DNA of 59,296 nt from Parcubacteria group bacterium GW2011_GWC2_48_17 (GTDB taxonomy: Bacteria > Patescibacteriota > Minisyncoccia > Phycocordibacterales > UBA10002), in assembly GCA_001003605.1 (NCBI GenBank), contig LCPL01000002.1, positions 1 through 59,296 of the forward strand, in the 5' to 3' direction. Below are positions 7,263 to 14,212 of the stretch, in pieces (position 1 is the first letter of the stretch; every line of letters begins with the position of its first letter). The notes beneath the pieces were generated by a model. The model worked only from the letters and a program-made list of their open reading frames with translations, was not told the origin of the DNA and ran no database searches. A program made the translations under genes and the position numbers.

Positions 7263-7283
7263 AGACAGGGAGCGACAAGAAAC

Positions 7284-7886
7284 ATGATGCAAGCAATTAT
7301 CATTGATGGAGACGGGGTGGTTATAAATCGCGACAAGCGGTTCAGCGACCGCTTGCAAGCTGATTACGGCATTACGACTGAGACGACCGCTCCGTTTTTT
7401 GAGGGCGTGTTTCAGAAGTGTGTGGTTGGGAAGGCTGACCTTAAAGAAGAACTCGCGCACTGCTATAAGAATTGGGGTTGGAAGGGAACACTTAAGGAAC
7501 TCCTTCACTATTGGTTCAGCAAGGAAGGCCTGCACAATGAGAAGATGCTTCAGATTATCGCAAAGCTGCGAGCGCATGGAATTTCTGTTTTTCTTTTGAC
7601 GGATAATGAAAAGTACAGAACCGACTATCTCAAGAATGAGTTTGGTCTCGGCGCACATTTTGACGCGGTTTTTTCGTCAGCATATATCGGATTTCGCAAA
7701 GAAAATGTCGGTTTTTGGAAACAGGTGAAGCGCACATTGAAAAACAAGCCCGAAGAAGTGCTTGTTTGGGACGACGAGCGGGAAAATATTACGGCTGCAA
7801 GAAACGTCGACTTCATCGCCGAGCAGTTTATCGGAATGGACGACTTCAATCGGAAGATGGGAATCTATTTCAGCGAGATTTTGTAG
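7284..7886 (+). CDS. HAD-superfamily hydrolase
   Basis: Predicted phosphatase or phosphonatase-type enzyme of the haloacid dehalogenase superfamily (subfamily IA-like). Motif I is IIIDGDGVV (the nucleophile and acid/base Asp pair), motif II is LLTDN around residue 105, motif III Lys lies in GFRKENV, and motif IV is VWDDERENITAA with the Mg-binding Asp pair. The region between motifs I and II forms the helical cap. Length 200 is normal. Two ATGs are possible (7284 and 7287). The substrate is unknown. Confidence 0.85.
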   Translation: MMQAIIIDGDGVVINRDKRFSDRLQADYGITTETTAPFFEGVFQKCVVGKADLKEELAHCYKNWGWKGTLKELLHYWFSKEGLHNEKMLQIIAKLRAHGISVFLLTDNEKYRTDYLKNEFGLGAHFDAVFSSAYIGFRKENVGFWKQVKRTLKNKPEEVLVWDDERENITAARNVDFIAEQFIGMDDFNRKMGIYFSEIL

Positions 7887-7922
7887 CTTCATCCGCGATA
7901 TAACGGAATTGATTAAACTAGC

Positions 7923-8321
7923 TTGACGTTGACTTTTCAAATTCAAACTGCCGTGATAGCGTACGTAGGAGAAGTGAACAGAAAAATCGTCACTGGATTG
8001 GAGGTGATAAATGTGGCGAAAGACCATAAGTTGTTTCATCGCAACGGGAGCGCCTTGAACAGACACTTCCGAGTAATTAAGGTTGCGATGCCTGTTCTTA
8101 AAGCGCTACTCAATAACGGCGACGTAGATAAGGTGAACACCGCCGGCTCACAACACTCGCATGGACAGCGAAGCATCAAAGTCAGGCGTACGGACACTGG
8201 CCTCTCGGTTGATGTTCGTGGAGAAGGCGGGCGACAGGTAGTCTATGCTGTTACGAGCGTCCCAGAGACAGTCACGCGAGTCTTGGAGCAGAAGTTCCCC
8301 GAGCTCGTCATCAGGGATTGA
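7923..8321 (+). CDS. Hypothetical protein
   Basis: A 132-codon frame opening with TTG at 7923; an internal GTG at 7953 is an alternative. No known motif is recognised. The second half (SIKVRRTDTGLSVDVRGEGG ... TVTRVLEQKFPELVIRD) looks like a small alpha/beta fold. A hairpin with CGCGTTCG/CGAACGCG arms and a short T-run follows the stop, which supports a real transcript. Competing minus-strand frames overlap it but look less protein-like. Held with low confidence. Confidence 0.35.
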   Translation: MTLTFQIQTAVIAYVGEVNRKIVTGLEVINVAKDHKLFHRNGSALNRHFRVIKVAMPVLKALLNNGDVDKVNTAGSQHSHGQRSIKVRRTDTGLSVDVRGEGGRQVVYAVTSVPETVTRVLEQKFPELVIRD

Positions 8322-8337
8322 AGGAAGGGAAGTCAGA

Positions 8338-8374
8338 CGCGTTCGTTCTAGTAGTGGAGCGAACGCGCTTTTGT
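8338..8374 (+). terminator. Probable rho-independent terminator
   Basis: 8-bp stem CGCGTTCG/CGAACGCG with a 14-base loop, followed by CTTTTG. The T-run is short, so the terminator is weak. It lies 17 bp after the stop of the 7923 frame. Confidence 0.45.
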
Positions 8375-8425
8375 GTGGAGAAAGTCGGCACTTAAACTTA
8401 ATGGAGTTGTTTCCCACTCCTATTA

Positions 8426-8454
8426 TTGAGCAAACAGAACTTTTGAGTTACAAT
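8426..8454 (+). promoter_or_regulatory. Sigma70-type promoter of the speD-like gene
   Basis: TTGAGC (8426-8431), a 17-bp spacer and TACAAT (8449-8454). The transcript should start around 8461, three bases before the ATG at 8464, so it is effectively leaderless. Confidence 0.6.
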
Positions 8455-8463
8455 TAGACCACA

Positions 8464-8850
8464 ATGCATTTTGGCGAACATTTGACCATTGACGGGTACG
8501 GCGGCGAAAAGAAGAAGCTCAACAGCAAGGCGCTTATTTTGAATTGTCTTGATAAACTGCCTACGCTCCTTGGAATGCGCATCTTGGCAAAACCTCTCAT
8601 ATCGTGGGCCGAGCCAAATGAAAAGAAAGACCCTGGCGGATGGAGTGGTGTTATTCTCATTGCGGAAAGCCATATCAGTATCCATACCTTTCCCGAGCGC
8701 GGATTCATAAGCGCTGATGTCTACAGTTGCAAGAACGGCATGGATACAAAAAAAGTCATCGCCTATTTCAAAAATTCGTTTGGCTTACAGGATGTCGAGC
8801 AACACTTTATTAAGCGGGGGACAAGGTATCCCGACCATAATACCGCTTAG
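8464..8850 (+). CDS. speD: SpeD-family pyruvoyl-dependent decarboxylase (S-adenosylmethionine decarboxylase homologue)
   Basis: The family is translated as a proenzyme that self-cleaves at a Glu-Ser bond to generate a pyruvoyl cofactor. The signature AESHISIHTFPERGFISADVYSC contains the cleavage Ser, the processing His and the catalytic Cys as in class 1b SpeD. The N-terminus (MHFGEHLTIDGYG) and 128-residue length also fit. No spermidine synthase lies in this window. Published work reports that SpeD homologues in several lineages act as ornithine or arginine decarboxylases instead, so AdoMet specificity is not assured. The gene has its own promoter and is followed by an 18-bp stem hairpin. 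Confidence 0.85.
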   Translation: MHFGEHLTIDGYGGEKKKLNSKALILNCLDKLPTLLGMRILAKPLISWAEPNEKKDPGGWSGVILIAESHISIHTFPERGFISADVYSCKNGMDTKKVIAYFKNSFGLQDVEQHFIKRGTRYPDHNTA

Positions 8851-8903
8851 AACTGATTTCAAAACCTATCGTAATCCTTGCCTGCCGAAGCCGCATCAGC
8901 CCA

Positions 8904-8943
8904 CAAGGACTATCCTATGTGTATTCACATAGGATAGTCCTTG
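8904..8943. terminator. Long perfect hairpin after speD
   Basis: Perfect 18-bp arms (CAAGGACTATCCTATGTG and its complement) enclose a TATT loop. No T-tract follows on either strand, so this is either a processing or stabilising hairpin or a palindromic repeat rather than a textbook terminator. It sits 54 bp after the speD stop. Confidence 0.45.
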
Positions 8944-9009
8944 GAGAGAACCCTCACCGCAGGTTTTCGGTTTTTTAGGATTTTGGCGCTGTGATACAAT
9001 AATCAAGTC

Positions 9010-9732
9010 TTGAATAAACTCCGCCGTATGTTAAAAACTCCATTTGACATCATAAGGGCCATCGTTCTTGTGGTGTTTTTGGCGTATGTGCTGTCCATTG
9101 TATTTTCAGAGCTTGGCGTTCCAATGGGTTTTCAACTCGCCCAGGTCTCTTCGGGTTGCACCGACTCCGACAACGGCCGAAACCACTTCACCTACGGCAC
9201 TGTTAAGAGTGGCGGTTCCTCATACAACGATTCCTGCTACACTTCTACTTACCTTTACGAAAACTACTGCTCTTCCGGCTACCGCAAGTATGAATACGTC
9301 CAATGTCCCAAGGGCTGTTCCTCGGGAGCGTGTATCGGCTCCTGCTATGTGGGAGTAACCTTGACCGAGTCCAAGAACGGCGACTCTTCTTCTTTTACCT
9401 TCCAATCAACCGCCGTCACCTCCGAAGACGCTTCACCTTTGGTTAATCAATTCTACGCAGAAGAGCCCTCGCCTTTCAGAGCAGAAACTCTGAACAGCTC
9501 CAAGGTTTCTCTTGGCAAATACGAACTCTGGAGCGGCCGCTTCATCATCGCCGAAACCTTCAGTAATCCCCCTCAAGGCGAACTCATAGAACTGCCATCT
9601 TCCACGATTGACCTCTTTCTGCCCTTAAACCGCAATGTCCGCTACCTCAACCTCTATCAAGGCACCTCCACTTCGCCCCTCTCTTCCATTTATCTTGATG
9701 AGAGCAAGTTGGTGTGCGGGGTTGGAAGTTAG
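9010..9732 (+). CDS. Secreted or membrane-anchored Cys-rich protein
   Basis: A signal anchor (about residues 15-35, IIRAIVLVVFLAYVLSIVF) precedes a Cys-rich module beginning SGCTDSDNGRNHFTYGTV and ending CPKGCSSGACI. This repeat-type domain is known from exported archaeal and CPR proteins. The C-terminal half is a beta-rich extracellular region. The frame opens with TTG at 9010, ten bases after a TACAAT -10 box; an internal ATG at 9028 (MLKTPFDIIRA) is the alternative start. Its end overlaps the ORF of the M64-like peptidase, suggesting an operon of two exported proteins. Confidence 0.65.
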   Translation: MNKLRRMLKTPFDIIRAIVLVVFLAYVLSIVFSELGVPMGFQLAQVSSGCTDSDNGRNHFTYGTVKSGGSSYNDSCYTSTYLYENYCSSGYRKYEYVQCPKGCSSGACIGSCYVGVTLTESKNGDSSSFTFQSTAVTSEDASPLVNQFYAEEPSPFRAETLNSSKVSLGKYELWSGRFIIAETFSNPPQGELIELPSSTIDLFLPLNRNVRYLNLYQGTSTSPLSSIYLDESKLVCGVGS

Positions 9733-9743
9733 AGAAATGTAAA

Positions 9744-11285
9744 ATGAAAAAATCAAAATTGAAAATGATGATGAAAAAAGCAAATCTAAAAATCTTACAA
9801 ATAGTTTTCGTTTTCCTCGCGGTTTTCCTGCTTATTATTCTGCCCAATCCAGCGTCGGCAACCCACCTCGGCCCGGGCTCATACCCTGACCGCTCCTGCG
9901 ACTTTTGTCCCGACGCTGACAAAGATGGCCTTAACGCATCTTGCGACCTCTCCTCTCCACCTCCTAACACCAGCTATGGTTGTGGTTATGGATTAGACTG
10001 CGACGACAATAACCCATGGAGCCAAAGTTTCGGCTCAAAAGACATCGCGAGCGTTAAAGTTGAATACAGTCCGGATTATGTGGTGAAAACGCAAACCGAT
10101 AAAAAATTCACTCCCGATTCCAAGAAATTCAATCCTTTGCTCGGCGGTCTTCAAGTTACCGTCACTTTCAAAGCAAAGAAATGCTATATGGTGAAGCATG
10201 GTTCTCCCGATTTTACGCCGATGAAAGTGTACTACACAACAAAGGACTCATCAGGTAGCGAGATTTCTCTCGGACTTCAACTTCTTGCCAACAATGGAAG
10301 TATTACCGCGTCTGATAGTCTGGTCAGGGTTTCTGACCTTGTGTATCGCGGTTCTATCCCCGGAATCAACTCTTTAACGTCAAATGTGGAACCCTACATC
10401 GCGAGCGTCGCCGCCGGCCGACCCGTGCAGCTTAAATTCCTCGGCTCCGACATCGGCCCCAACAAAGACACGCCCAAATACCAGCCCCTCCCTATGACCA
10501 ACTGCGCGCAGACCTATGGGAGTGGGAGGCACAAGGTGGTGTATATGAGGAGTTATGACCCGGGTACAAGCTTGCCAGGTTACATTGCATTGGCAAACCA
10601 AGCTATTTACAACGGCTTTAATGTTATAGAGCCGTTCAAGAAATACCAAAGTGAATTCTCCCACTACATTGATCTGAAATTGCAAGCCCTCCCAGGGGTC
10701 AGTTTGTCTAAAAGTTTATCAATCTCTCAACTTAAGTATGATGCGAACATGGTGAGGAACGCCAGCTCTTGTGGCTCAAAAGGTAGTTTATATGTTCTCT
10801 TTGATAGTGGTGATGGTAGTAGTCCTAGAGCATCTGGTTTAAAAAACAGTGTTGTTATTATGGACGGAGAATTTCTTGACGAAGAGGAATATGCTGTGGA
10901 TATAGGTCCCATTGCTGTACACGAAGCGGGTCACGCCTTTGCCGGATTGATGGATGAATACCTTTATCCTAACGCTCGTTCTAGATTTCCAGCCAGTCTT
11001 ATAAGTTATTTGCTAAGGGCAGTCGATTCCGGCAGTAATTGCAGTACTAAACCATCAACTCAGTATTCTTACCTTTCTAGAATTTATGGACGAATAGATT
11101 CTGTACCCTGTTCTCTAGCCGAACTCTCTAAGCCTTCGGCAAACAGCCTGATGATGGGGGGTTATCGGGGCAACGAAAATCAGTTTAATGTTGTAAGCTG
11201 TGGCTACATCCTAAAAGCCATCAAAAAAAGCGGCACCGCCAAATCATACTGGTCGGAATGCGCCGCGATGTCAGGAATGATTTAA
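9744..11285 (+). CDS. Secreted M64-like zinc metallopeptidase
   Basis: The ORF opens at 9714, but the Met at 9744 (MKKSKLKMMMKK) gives a proper signal peptide: basic start, hydrophobic core LQIVFVFLAVFLLIIL, and a plausible cleavage after PASA. A short Asp/Cys-rich stretch follows (CDFCPDADKDGLNASC, CDDNNP), resembling calcium-binding repeats. The catalytic core has VHEAGHAFAGLMDEYLYP near residue 393: the HExGH zinc ligands and the downstream DEY typical of IgA-protease-type M64 peptidases. Paired Cys residues suggest disulfides and activity outside the cell. It follows the 9010 gene in the same operon, 11 bp apart. Confidence 0.8.
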   Translation: MKKSKLKMMMKKANLKILQIVFVFLAVFLLIILPNPASATHLGPGSYPDRSCDFCPDADKDGLNASCDLSSPPPNTSYGCGYGLDCDDNNPWSQSFGSKDIASVKVEYSPDYVVKTQTDKKFTPDSKKFNPLLGGLQVTVTFKAKKCYMVKHGSPDFTPMKVYYTTKDSSGSEISLGLQLLANNGSITASDSLVRVSDLVYRGSIPGINSLTSNVEPYIASVAAGRPVQLKFLGSDIGPNKDTPKYQPLPMTNCAQTYGSGRHKVVYMRSYDPGTSLPGYIALANQAIYNGFNVIEPFKKYQSEFSHYIDLKLQALPGVSLSKSLSISQLKYDANMVRNASSCGSKGSLYVLFDSGDGSSPRASGLKNSVVIMDGEFLDEEEYAVDIGPIAVHEAGHAFAGLMDEYLYPNARSRFPASLISYLLRAVDSGSNCSTKPSTQYSYLSRIYGRIDSVPCSLAELSKPSANSLMMGGYRGNENQFNVVSCGYILKAIKKSGTAKSYWSECAAMSGMI

Positions 11286-11317
11286 AAATAAAAGACCCAG
11301 CGTTTTCGCCAGGTCTT
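11284..11317 (-). terminator. Rho-independent terminator between convergent genes
   Basis: Stem AAGACCCAGCG/CGCCAGGTCTT (wobble pairs included) with a TTTT/AAAA loop. The minus strand continues TTTTATTTTT, a good T-tract for the lipoprotein gene. The same stem overlaps the stop of the M64-like gene and may act for it too. Confidence 0.7.
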
Positions 11318-11336
11318 CTTGGTAGGTCGGTAAGTC

Positions 11337-11744
11337 TTACCTTACCGTTCCCCTGTCAACGATGTAGTACCTGTAGAAACCAAAGCAGCGCGGTCCATAG
11401 AATTCTTCAAGGGTCCCATCTACAAGGTGCCAACGCTTCCTTTCTTTCACCAGAAATCCTTCCTTGACTCGGAGGGGGAGGCGACCGGAGGATGCAATGG
11501 CTTCGAGGTAATCCTTGACCGCCTCGACCGGCGCTAGGTCCTTCTCGGTAAAGCACTCCCAATCCTCCTTTTTCCTGACTGAGAACGGAAACGGTTCCGT
11601 CTTTTGCTCCGGGAGAACCAACTTCCTGACAGCGTAAGGTTTCCCGACCGTCACCACCCCTTCCGCCTTCTCGTCTTTTCCGGTGGCGCATCCGGCGAAA
11701 AGCACAACTGCAAAACAAAGAACTATCAAATTTCTTATTCTCAT
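11337..11744 (-). CDS. Small predicted lipoprotein
   Basis: A 135-residue protein with a lipoprotein signal: MRIRNLIVLCFAVVLFAGCATG, with lipobox LFAGC at residue 19. The mature part is mixed and charged, with a central PEQKTEPFPFSVRKKEDWECF and a C-terminal CFGFYRYYIVDRG, and matches no family I know. It is followed by a convergent terminator. Lipobox proteins are uncommon in CPR, which often lack lipid-modification steps, so this gene may be a recent arrival. That is inference. Confidence 0.6.
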   Translation of the reverse strand: MRIRNLIVLCFAVVLFAGCATGKDEKAEGVVTVGKPYAVRKLVLPEQKTEPFPFSVRKKEDWECFTEKDLAPVEAVKDYLEAIASSGRLPLRVKEGFLVKERKRWHLVDGTLEEFYGPRCFGFYRYYIVDRGTVR

Positions 11745-11993
11745 CTCAACCTCTCTTTCTGTTTCTCGGCAGTTCAGACATCATGTCCGACCAGACGAAT
11801 TTTCTTTCTCTCTCATCCTGAAACCGAAAGCAATATATCATGCAAGAGACGACATTGTCAATGGACAATTGCTGGCTTTGTTATCCAAAACAAATGTGAG
11901 GAATACTTGAAGTTTCTTTGAATTGGCGTAGCATTAGCAAAGCACATCGTACTCACTTAATTTGCCCTCTGAAAACCCTCAACCACTCTAGCC

Positions 11994-12272
11994 ATGCCTT
12001 CATTTACAGAATGTAGCAACCCCCTCTGTCCTCACTTCCCAAACCAGCAAGCGTTTCCATCGTTGGAAGCCGTCTGGCTTGACGACACCTACACCTTCTG
12101 CTGCCGAGACTGTCTGCAACGGTTCCTTCAAGACAACCCCGAAATCGCGGAAAAGTTTGCGCCAAGTCCAAGGGAGCCTCAGCAGGTTCCAGTCTGTTTG
12201 GGCAACAGTTGCTCGTCGGACAGAGGGTTGTTCTCTACGTTTCGCGAAGCGTTCGCGAGATTAGTGTCCTAG
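11994..12272 (+). CDS. Small Cys-rich protein, putative zinc-binding
   Basis: A 92-residue frame with Cys-x4-Cys near the start (ECSNPLCPHF), a central YTFCCRDCLQRFL that resembles a treble-clef or TRASH-type zinc site, and two more Cys near the C-terminus (VCLGNSCSS). A strong terminator lies 28 bp downstream, which supports expression as a single gene. Function unknown. Confidence 0.5.
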   Translation: MPSFTECSNPLCPHFPNQQAFPSLEAVWLDDTYTFCCRDCLQRFLQDNPEIAEKFAPSPREPQQVPVCLGNSCSSDRGLFSTFREAFARLVS

Positions 12273-12299
12273 CTCCCCGTTCGGACACGGTTTTCGCAC

Positions 12300-12332
12300 C
12301 ACGCCACGGTTCCACCGATGGCGTGTTTTTTC
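12300..12332 (+). terminator. Rho-independent terminator
   Basis: CACGCCA/TGGCGTG stem continued by CGG/CCG around a TTCCA loop, with one bulge, then TTTTTT. It ends the 11994 transcript just upstream of dnaX. Confidence 0.75.
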
Positions 12333-12354
12333 TCGTCTTTTGCTGGCTGATTCG

Positions 12355-12401
12355 GTATACCTCCACACCAACTTTGAAGCAAAGTTGGTGTGGAGGTATA
12401 C
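12355..12401 (+). promoter_or_regulatory. Perfect 22-bp stem hairpin directly upstream of the dnaX start
   Basis: Arms of 22 bp (start GGTATACCTCCACACCAACT) around an AAG loop, ending nine bases before the ATG at 12410. No Shine-Dalgarno fits between hairpin and start. It could be a leader structure limiting dnaX translation, a hairpin terminator for read-through, or an inserted palindromic element. The arms carry TATAC, so a -10 box may also lie here. Confidence 0.55.
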
Positions 12402-12409
12402 TGTTCCAT

Positions 12410-13444
12410 ATGCCAGAAGTCCTTTATCGCAAATATCGTCCGCGAAGTTTTAAGGACGTGCTCGGTCAGGATGCCGTAGTAGAAGCGCTGCAAGGCGCGA
12501 TCAAACTCGGGCGAGTTTCTCACGCGTATCTCTTCTCCGGTTCTCGAGGAACAGGGAAGACTTCCGTTGCCCGCATTCTGGCGAAGGAGCTTGGCACGAG
12601 CGAAGCAGACCTCTATGAAATAGACGCGGCATCCAACCGAGGCATTGATGAAATTCGGCTTCTTCGCGATGGAGTAACCGCCGCGCCGTTCGATTCTAAG
12701 TATAAAGTATACATAATTGATGAGGCGCATATGCTCACAAAGGAGGCATGGAACGCGCTCCTAAAAACGCTTGAAGAACCGCCGGCTCACGCGGTGTTTA
12801 TTTTGGCCACGACGGAACTTGAAAAAGTGCCGGAAACAATTATCTCTCGCTGTCAGACATTTACATTCAAGCGCCCGACGCAAAAGATTCTGAAAGAAAC
12901 TGCCGAAAGGATTTCCAAGAAGGAAGGATTCGCAATTGAGTCGCCGGCGGCTGAACTTGTGGCGCTACTCGCTGACGGCTCATACCGTGACGCGCAGGGA
13001 ATATTACAGAAGGCGATAGGAATATCTAAAGACGCGAATATCGCACTCTTGGAAGTCGAAAAGATAACAGGAGCGCCGAAAGGAACACTCGTCAATTCCA
13101 TCATTGAATCGCTTGAGAAAAAAGATGCCGCAATCGGACTTTTCGCGCTTCAAAAGGCGGTTGAGCAGAATGTTGATATTAAAATATTCGCTAAATTGCT
13201 ACTCGCAAAACTTCGTTTCGTACTGCTTCTTCGAAACGCTCCAGAAATGGAGAAAGCAATAAAAGAAGAAGTATCGGTCGAGGACTTCGAGTTTCTTAAA
13301 AAGACGGCTTCCGCGAAAGATTCGCGAATCAATTCAACGGCGCTTTTGGAATTCTTGAATGTCTACGACCTTATCGGATACGCCGCTCTGCCGGAGCTTC
13401 CGCTCGAACTCGCGGTCATCAAGCTTTGTGGAGGAGAAAAATAG
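12410..13444 (+). CDS. dnaX: DNA polymerase III subunit gamma (clamp-loader ATPase)
   Basis: AAA+ ATPase of the clamp loader. The ORF track starts at 12209, but the conserved start is the Met at 12410 (MPEVLYRKYRPRSFKDVLGQ). Walker A is GSRGTGKTS, Walker B IIDEAHML, sensor 1 ATTELEKVPETIISRCQTF. The family's four-Cys zinc module, normally between ARxLAKxLNC and EIDAASN, is missing: the text runs ARILAKELGTSEADLYEIDAASN. At 344 residues it is a gamma-length protein without tau-specific domains. It overlaps no neighbour; a candidate RNA gene converges on its stop. Confidence 0.95.
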   Translation: MPEVLYRKYRPRSFKDVLGQDAVVEALQGAIKLGRVSHAYLFSGSRGTGKTSVARILAKELGTSEADLYEIDAASNRGIDEIRLLRDGVTAAPFDSKYKVYIIDEAHMLTKEAWNALLKTLEEPPAHAVFILATTELEKVPETIISRCQTFTFKRPTQKILKETAERISKKEGFAIESPAAELVALLADGSYRDAQGILQKAIGISKDANIALLEVEKITGAPKGTLVNSIIESLEKKDAAIGLFALQKAVEQNVDIKIFAKLLLAKLRFVLLLRNAPEMEKAIKEEVSVEDFEFLKKTASAKDSRINSTALLEFLNVYDLIGYAALPELPLELAVIKLCGGEK

Positions 13445-13446
13445 AT

Positions 13447-13478
13447 AAAAAATCGCCAACAGGAGGAGCCTGCTGGCG
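13447..13478 (-). terminator. Terminator on the minus strand
   Basis: Stem CGCCAACAGG/CCTGCTGGCG with an AGGAG loop; the minus strand continues ATTTTTTATC. It would end the candidate RNA transcribed leftward from about 13580. Confidence 0.65.
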
Positions 13479-13580
13479 GGTTCGACACTAGACGCGGGGT
13501 TGATCCAGCCTTATCCGTGCCACGGGGGGAGGAGTCCCGGCACAGCTGGTGAGGACACCCTGGCGTGTTCGCGTTGAACC
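13447..13580 (-). ncRNA. Candidate rod-shaped small RNA
   Basis: On the minus strand TTGACA (13610-13615) and, 17 bp on, AAAGAT (13587-13592) form a promoter-like pair, and a terminator closes the transcript at 13447. The body folds as a rod: GGTTC/GAACC, CGCG/CGCG, GGGT/ACCC, CCAGC/GCTGG, GTGCC/GGCAC and GGG/CCC pair in nested order. No protein frame fits. It lacks the conserved GGAA-tetraloop sequence of SRP RNA, so I do not call it ffs, despite the usual position next to dnaX. A 6S-like RNA is another possibility. Confidence 0.45.
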
Positions 13581-13698
13581 GACACCATCTTTGCGTATAT
13601 CCTGTTTTCTGTCAATAATCAGTGTAGGAGTGATCCAATTGAGGACGCAAATCTCTTGAACCTTCATCCTCTAAAAATGAAGAAAGTGGATAACTGCG

Positions 13699-13726
13699 TT
13701 GCGATTTATGCTAGCATGTATATAAG
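13699..13726 (+). promoter_or_regulatory. Promoter of the ArsR-like gene
   Basis: TTGCGA (13699-13704), a 16-bp spacer and TATAAG (13721-13726). The -10 box overlaps the left end of the palindrome at 13718-13753, so an operator there would compete with polymerase. Confidence 0.5.
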
Positions 13727-13753
13727 CTAATTCGTACGAATTAGCCCATATAC
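13718..13753. promoter_or_regulatory. Palindromic operator-like site upstream of the ArsR-like gene (copy 1)
   Basis: 36-bp spacerless inverted repeat with two mismatched pairs and a perfect 20-bp core GCTAATTCGTACGAATTAGC. Two related copies lie at 14105-14134 and 22628-22657. AGGAGGAG at 13755-13762 follows, but it is too far (about 31 nt) from the ATG at 13794 to act as a normal Shine-Dalgarno. Confidence 0.65.
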
Positions 13754-13793
13754 CAGGAGGAGTTTAAAATTATCAAACGAATATCAAACGCGT

Positions 13794-14054
13794 ATGAAAG
13801 AATTGGAGCGTATCTTGAGGGCACTAGGGAACAAAAGGCGACTCTCAATTTTGCAATTTCTAAAAAAGAATAAGGAGGCAACGGTGACCGAACTCGCAGA
13901 AGCGATTAAACTCTCATTTCGGTCCACTTCCCGTCACTTACTGATACTCTCTTCCGCGGATATCCTGGAAAGGCAACAACGTTCAACGAAAGTGTACTAT
14001 TGGATATCGCCTAAAAAGCAGGCGACGAGTGAGCATGTCATCGCGCTTCTTTAG
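13794..14054 (+). CDS. ArsR-family winged-helix transcriptional regulator
   Basis: An 86-residue protein that is essentially one winged helix-turn-helix. It starts LERILRALGNKRRLSILQFL, the typical ArsR opening. The middle, ATVTELAEAIKLSFRSTSRHLLILSSADIL, contains the recognition helix, and RQQRSTKVYYWIS is the wing. No metal-binding CxC motif is visible, so it is not an obvious arsenic or cadmium sensor. The gene sits between two copies of one palindrome, which points to autoregulation. A third copy lies upstream of the membrane-protein gene at 22710 and may extend the regulon. Confidence 0.85.
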   Translation: MKELERILRALGNKRRLSILQFLKKNKEATVTELAEAIKLSFRSTSRHLLILSSADILERQQRSTKVYYWISPKKQATSEHVIALL

Positions 14055-14104
14055 ATTTTCAACGTTTCCTATTTCGCCCACATTCACTGTTGGCAGTTCT
14101 TTCT

Positions 14105-14134
14105 TATAGGCTAATTCGTACGAATCAGCCTATA
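14105..14134. promoter_or_regulatory. Palindromic operator-like site downstream of the ArsR-like gene (copy 2)
   Basis: 30-bp inverted repeat with one mismatch, left half TATAGGCTAATTCGT, 50 bp after the ArsR stop. Same core as copies at 13718-13753 and 22628-22657. Confidence 0.6.
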
Positions 14135-14212
14135 GAGGATAAGATGTTATCATGTGAGAAATATTGTGTACGCGTGTTTTTTGTTGTACATTTGTAGCGT
14201 CAATTAAATCAT

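Noticed and set aside
13447-13580. SRP RNA (ffs) next to dnaX
   Set aside because: Position and rod shape fit, but the conserved GGAA-tetraloop domain sequence is not present on either strand. Kept only as an unknown RNA candidate.
13755-13793. AGGAGGAG as the Shine-Dalgarno of the ArsR-like gene
   Set aside because: It is about 31 nt from the ATG, and no earlier in-frame start codon lies at the right distance.
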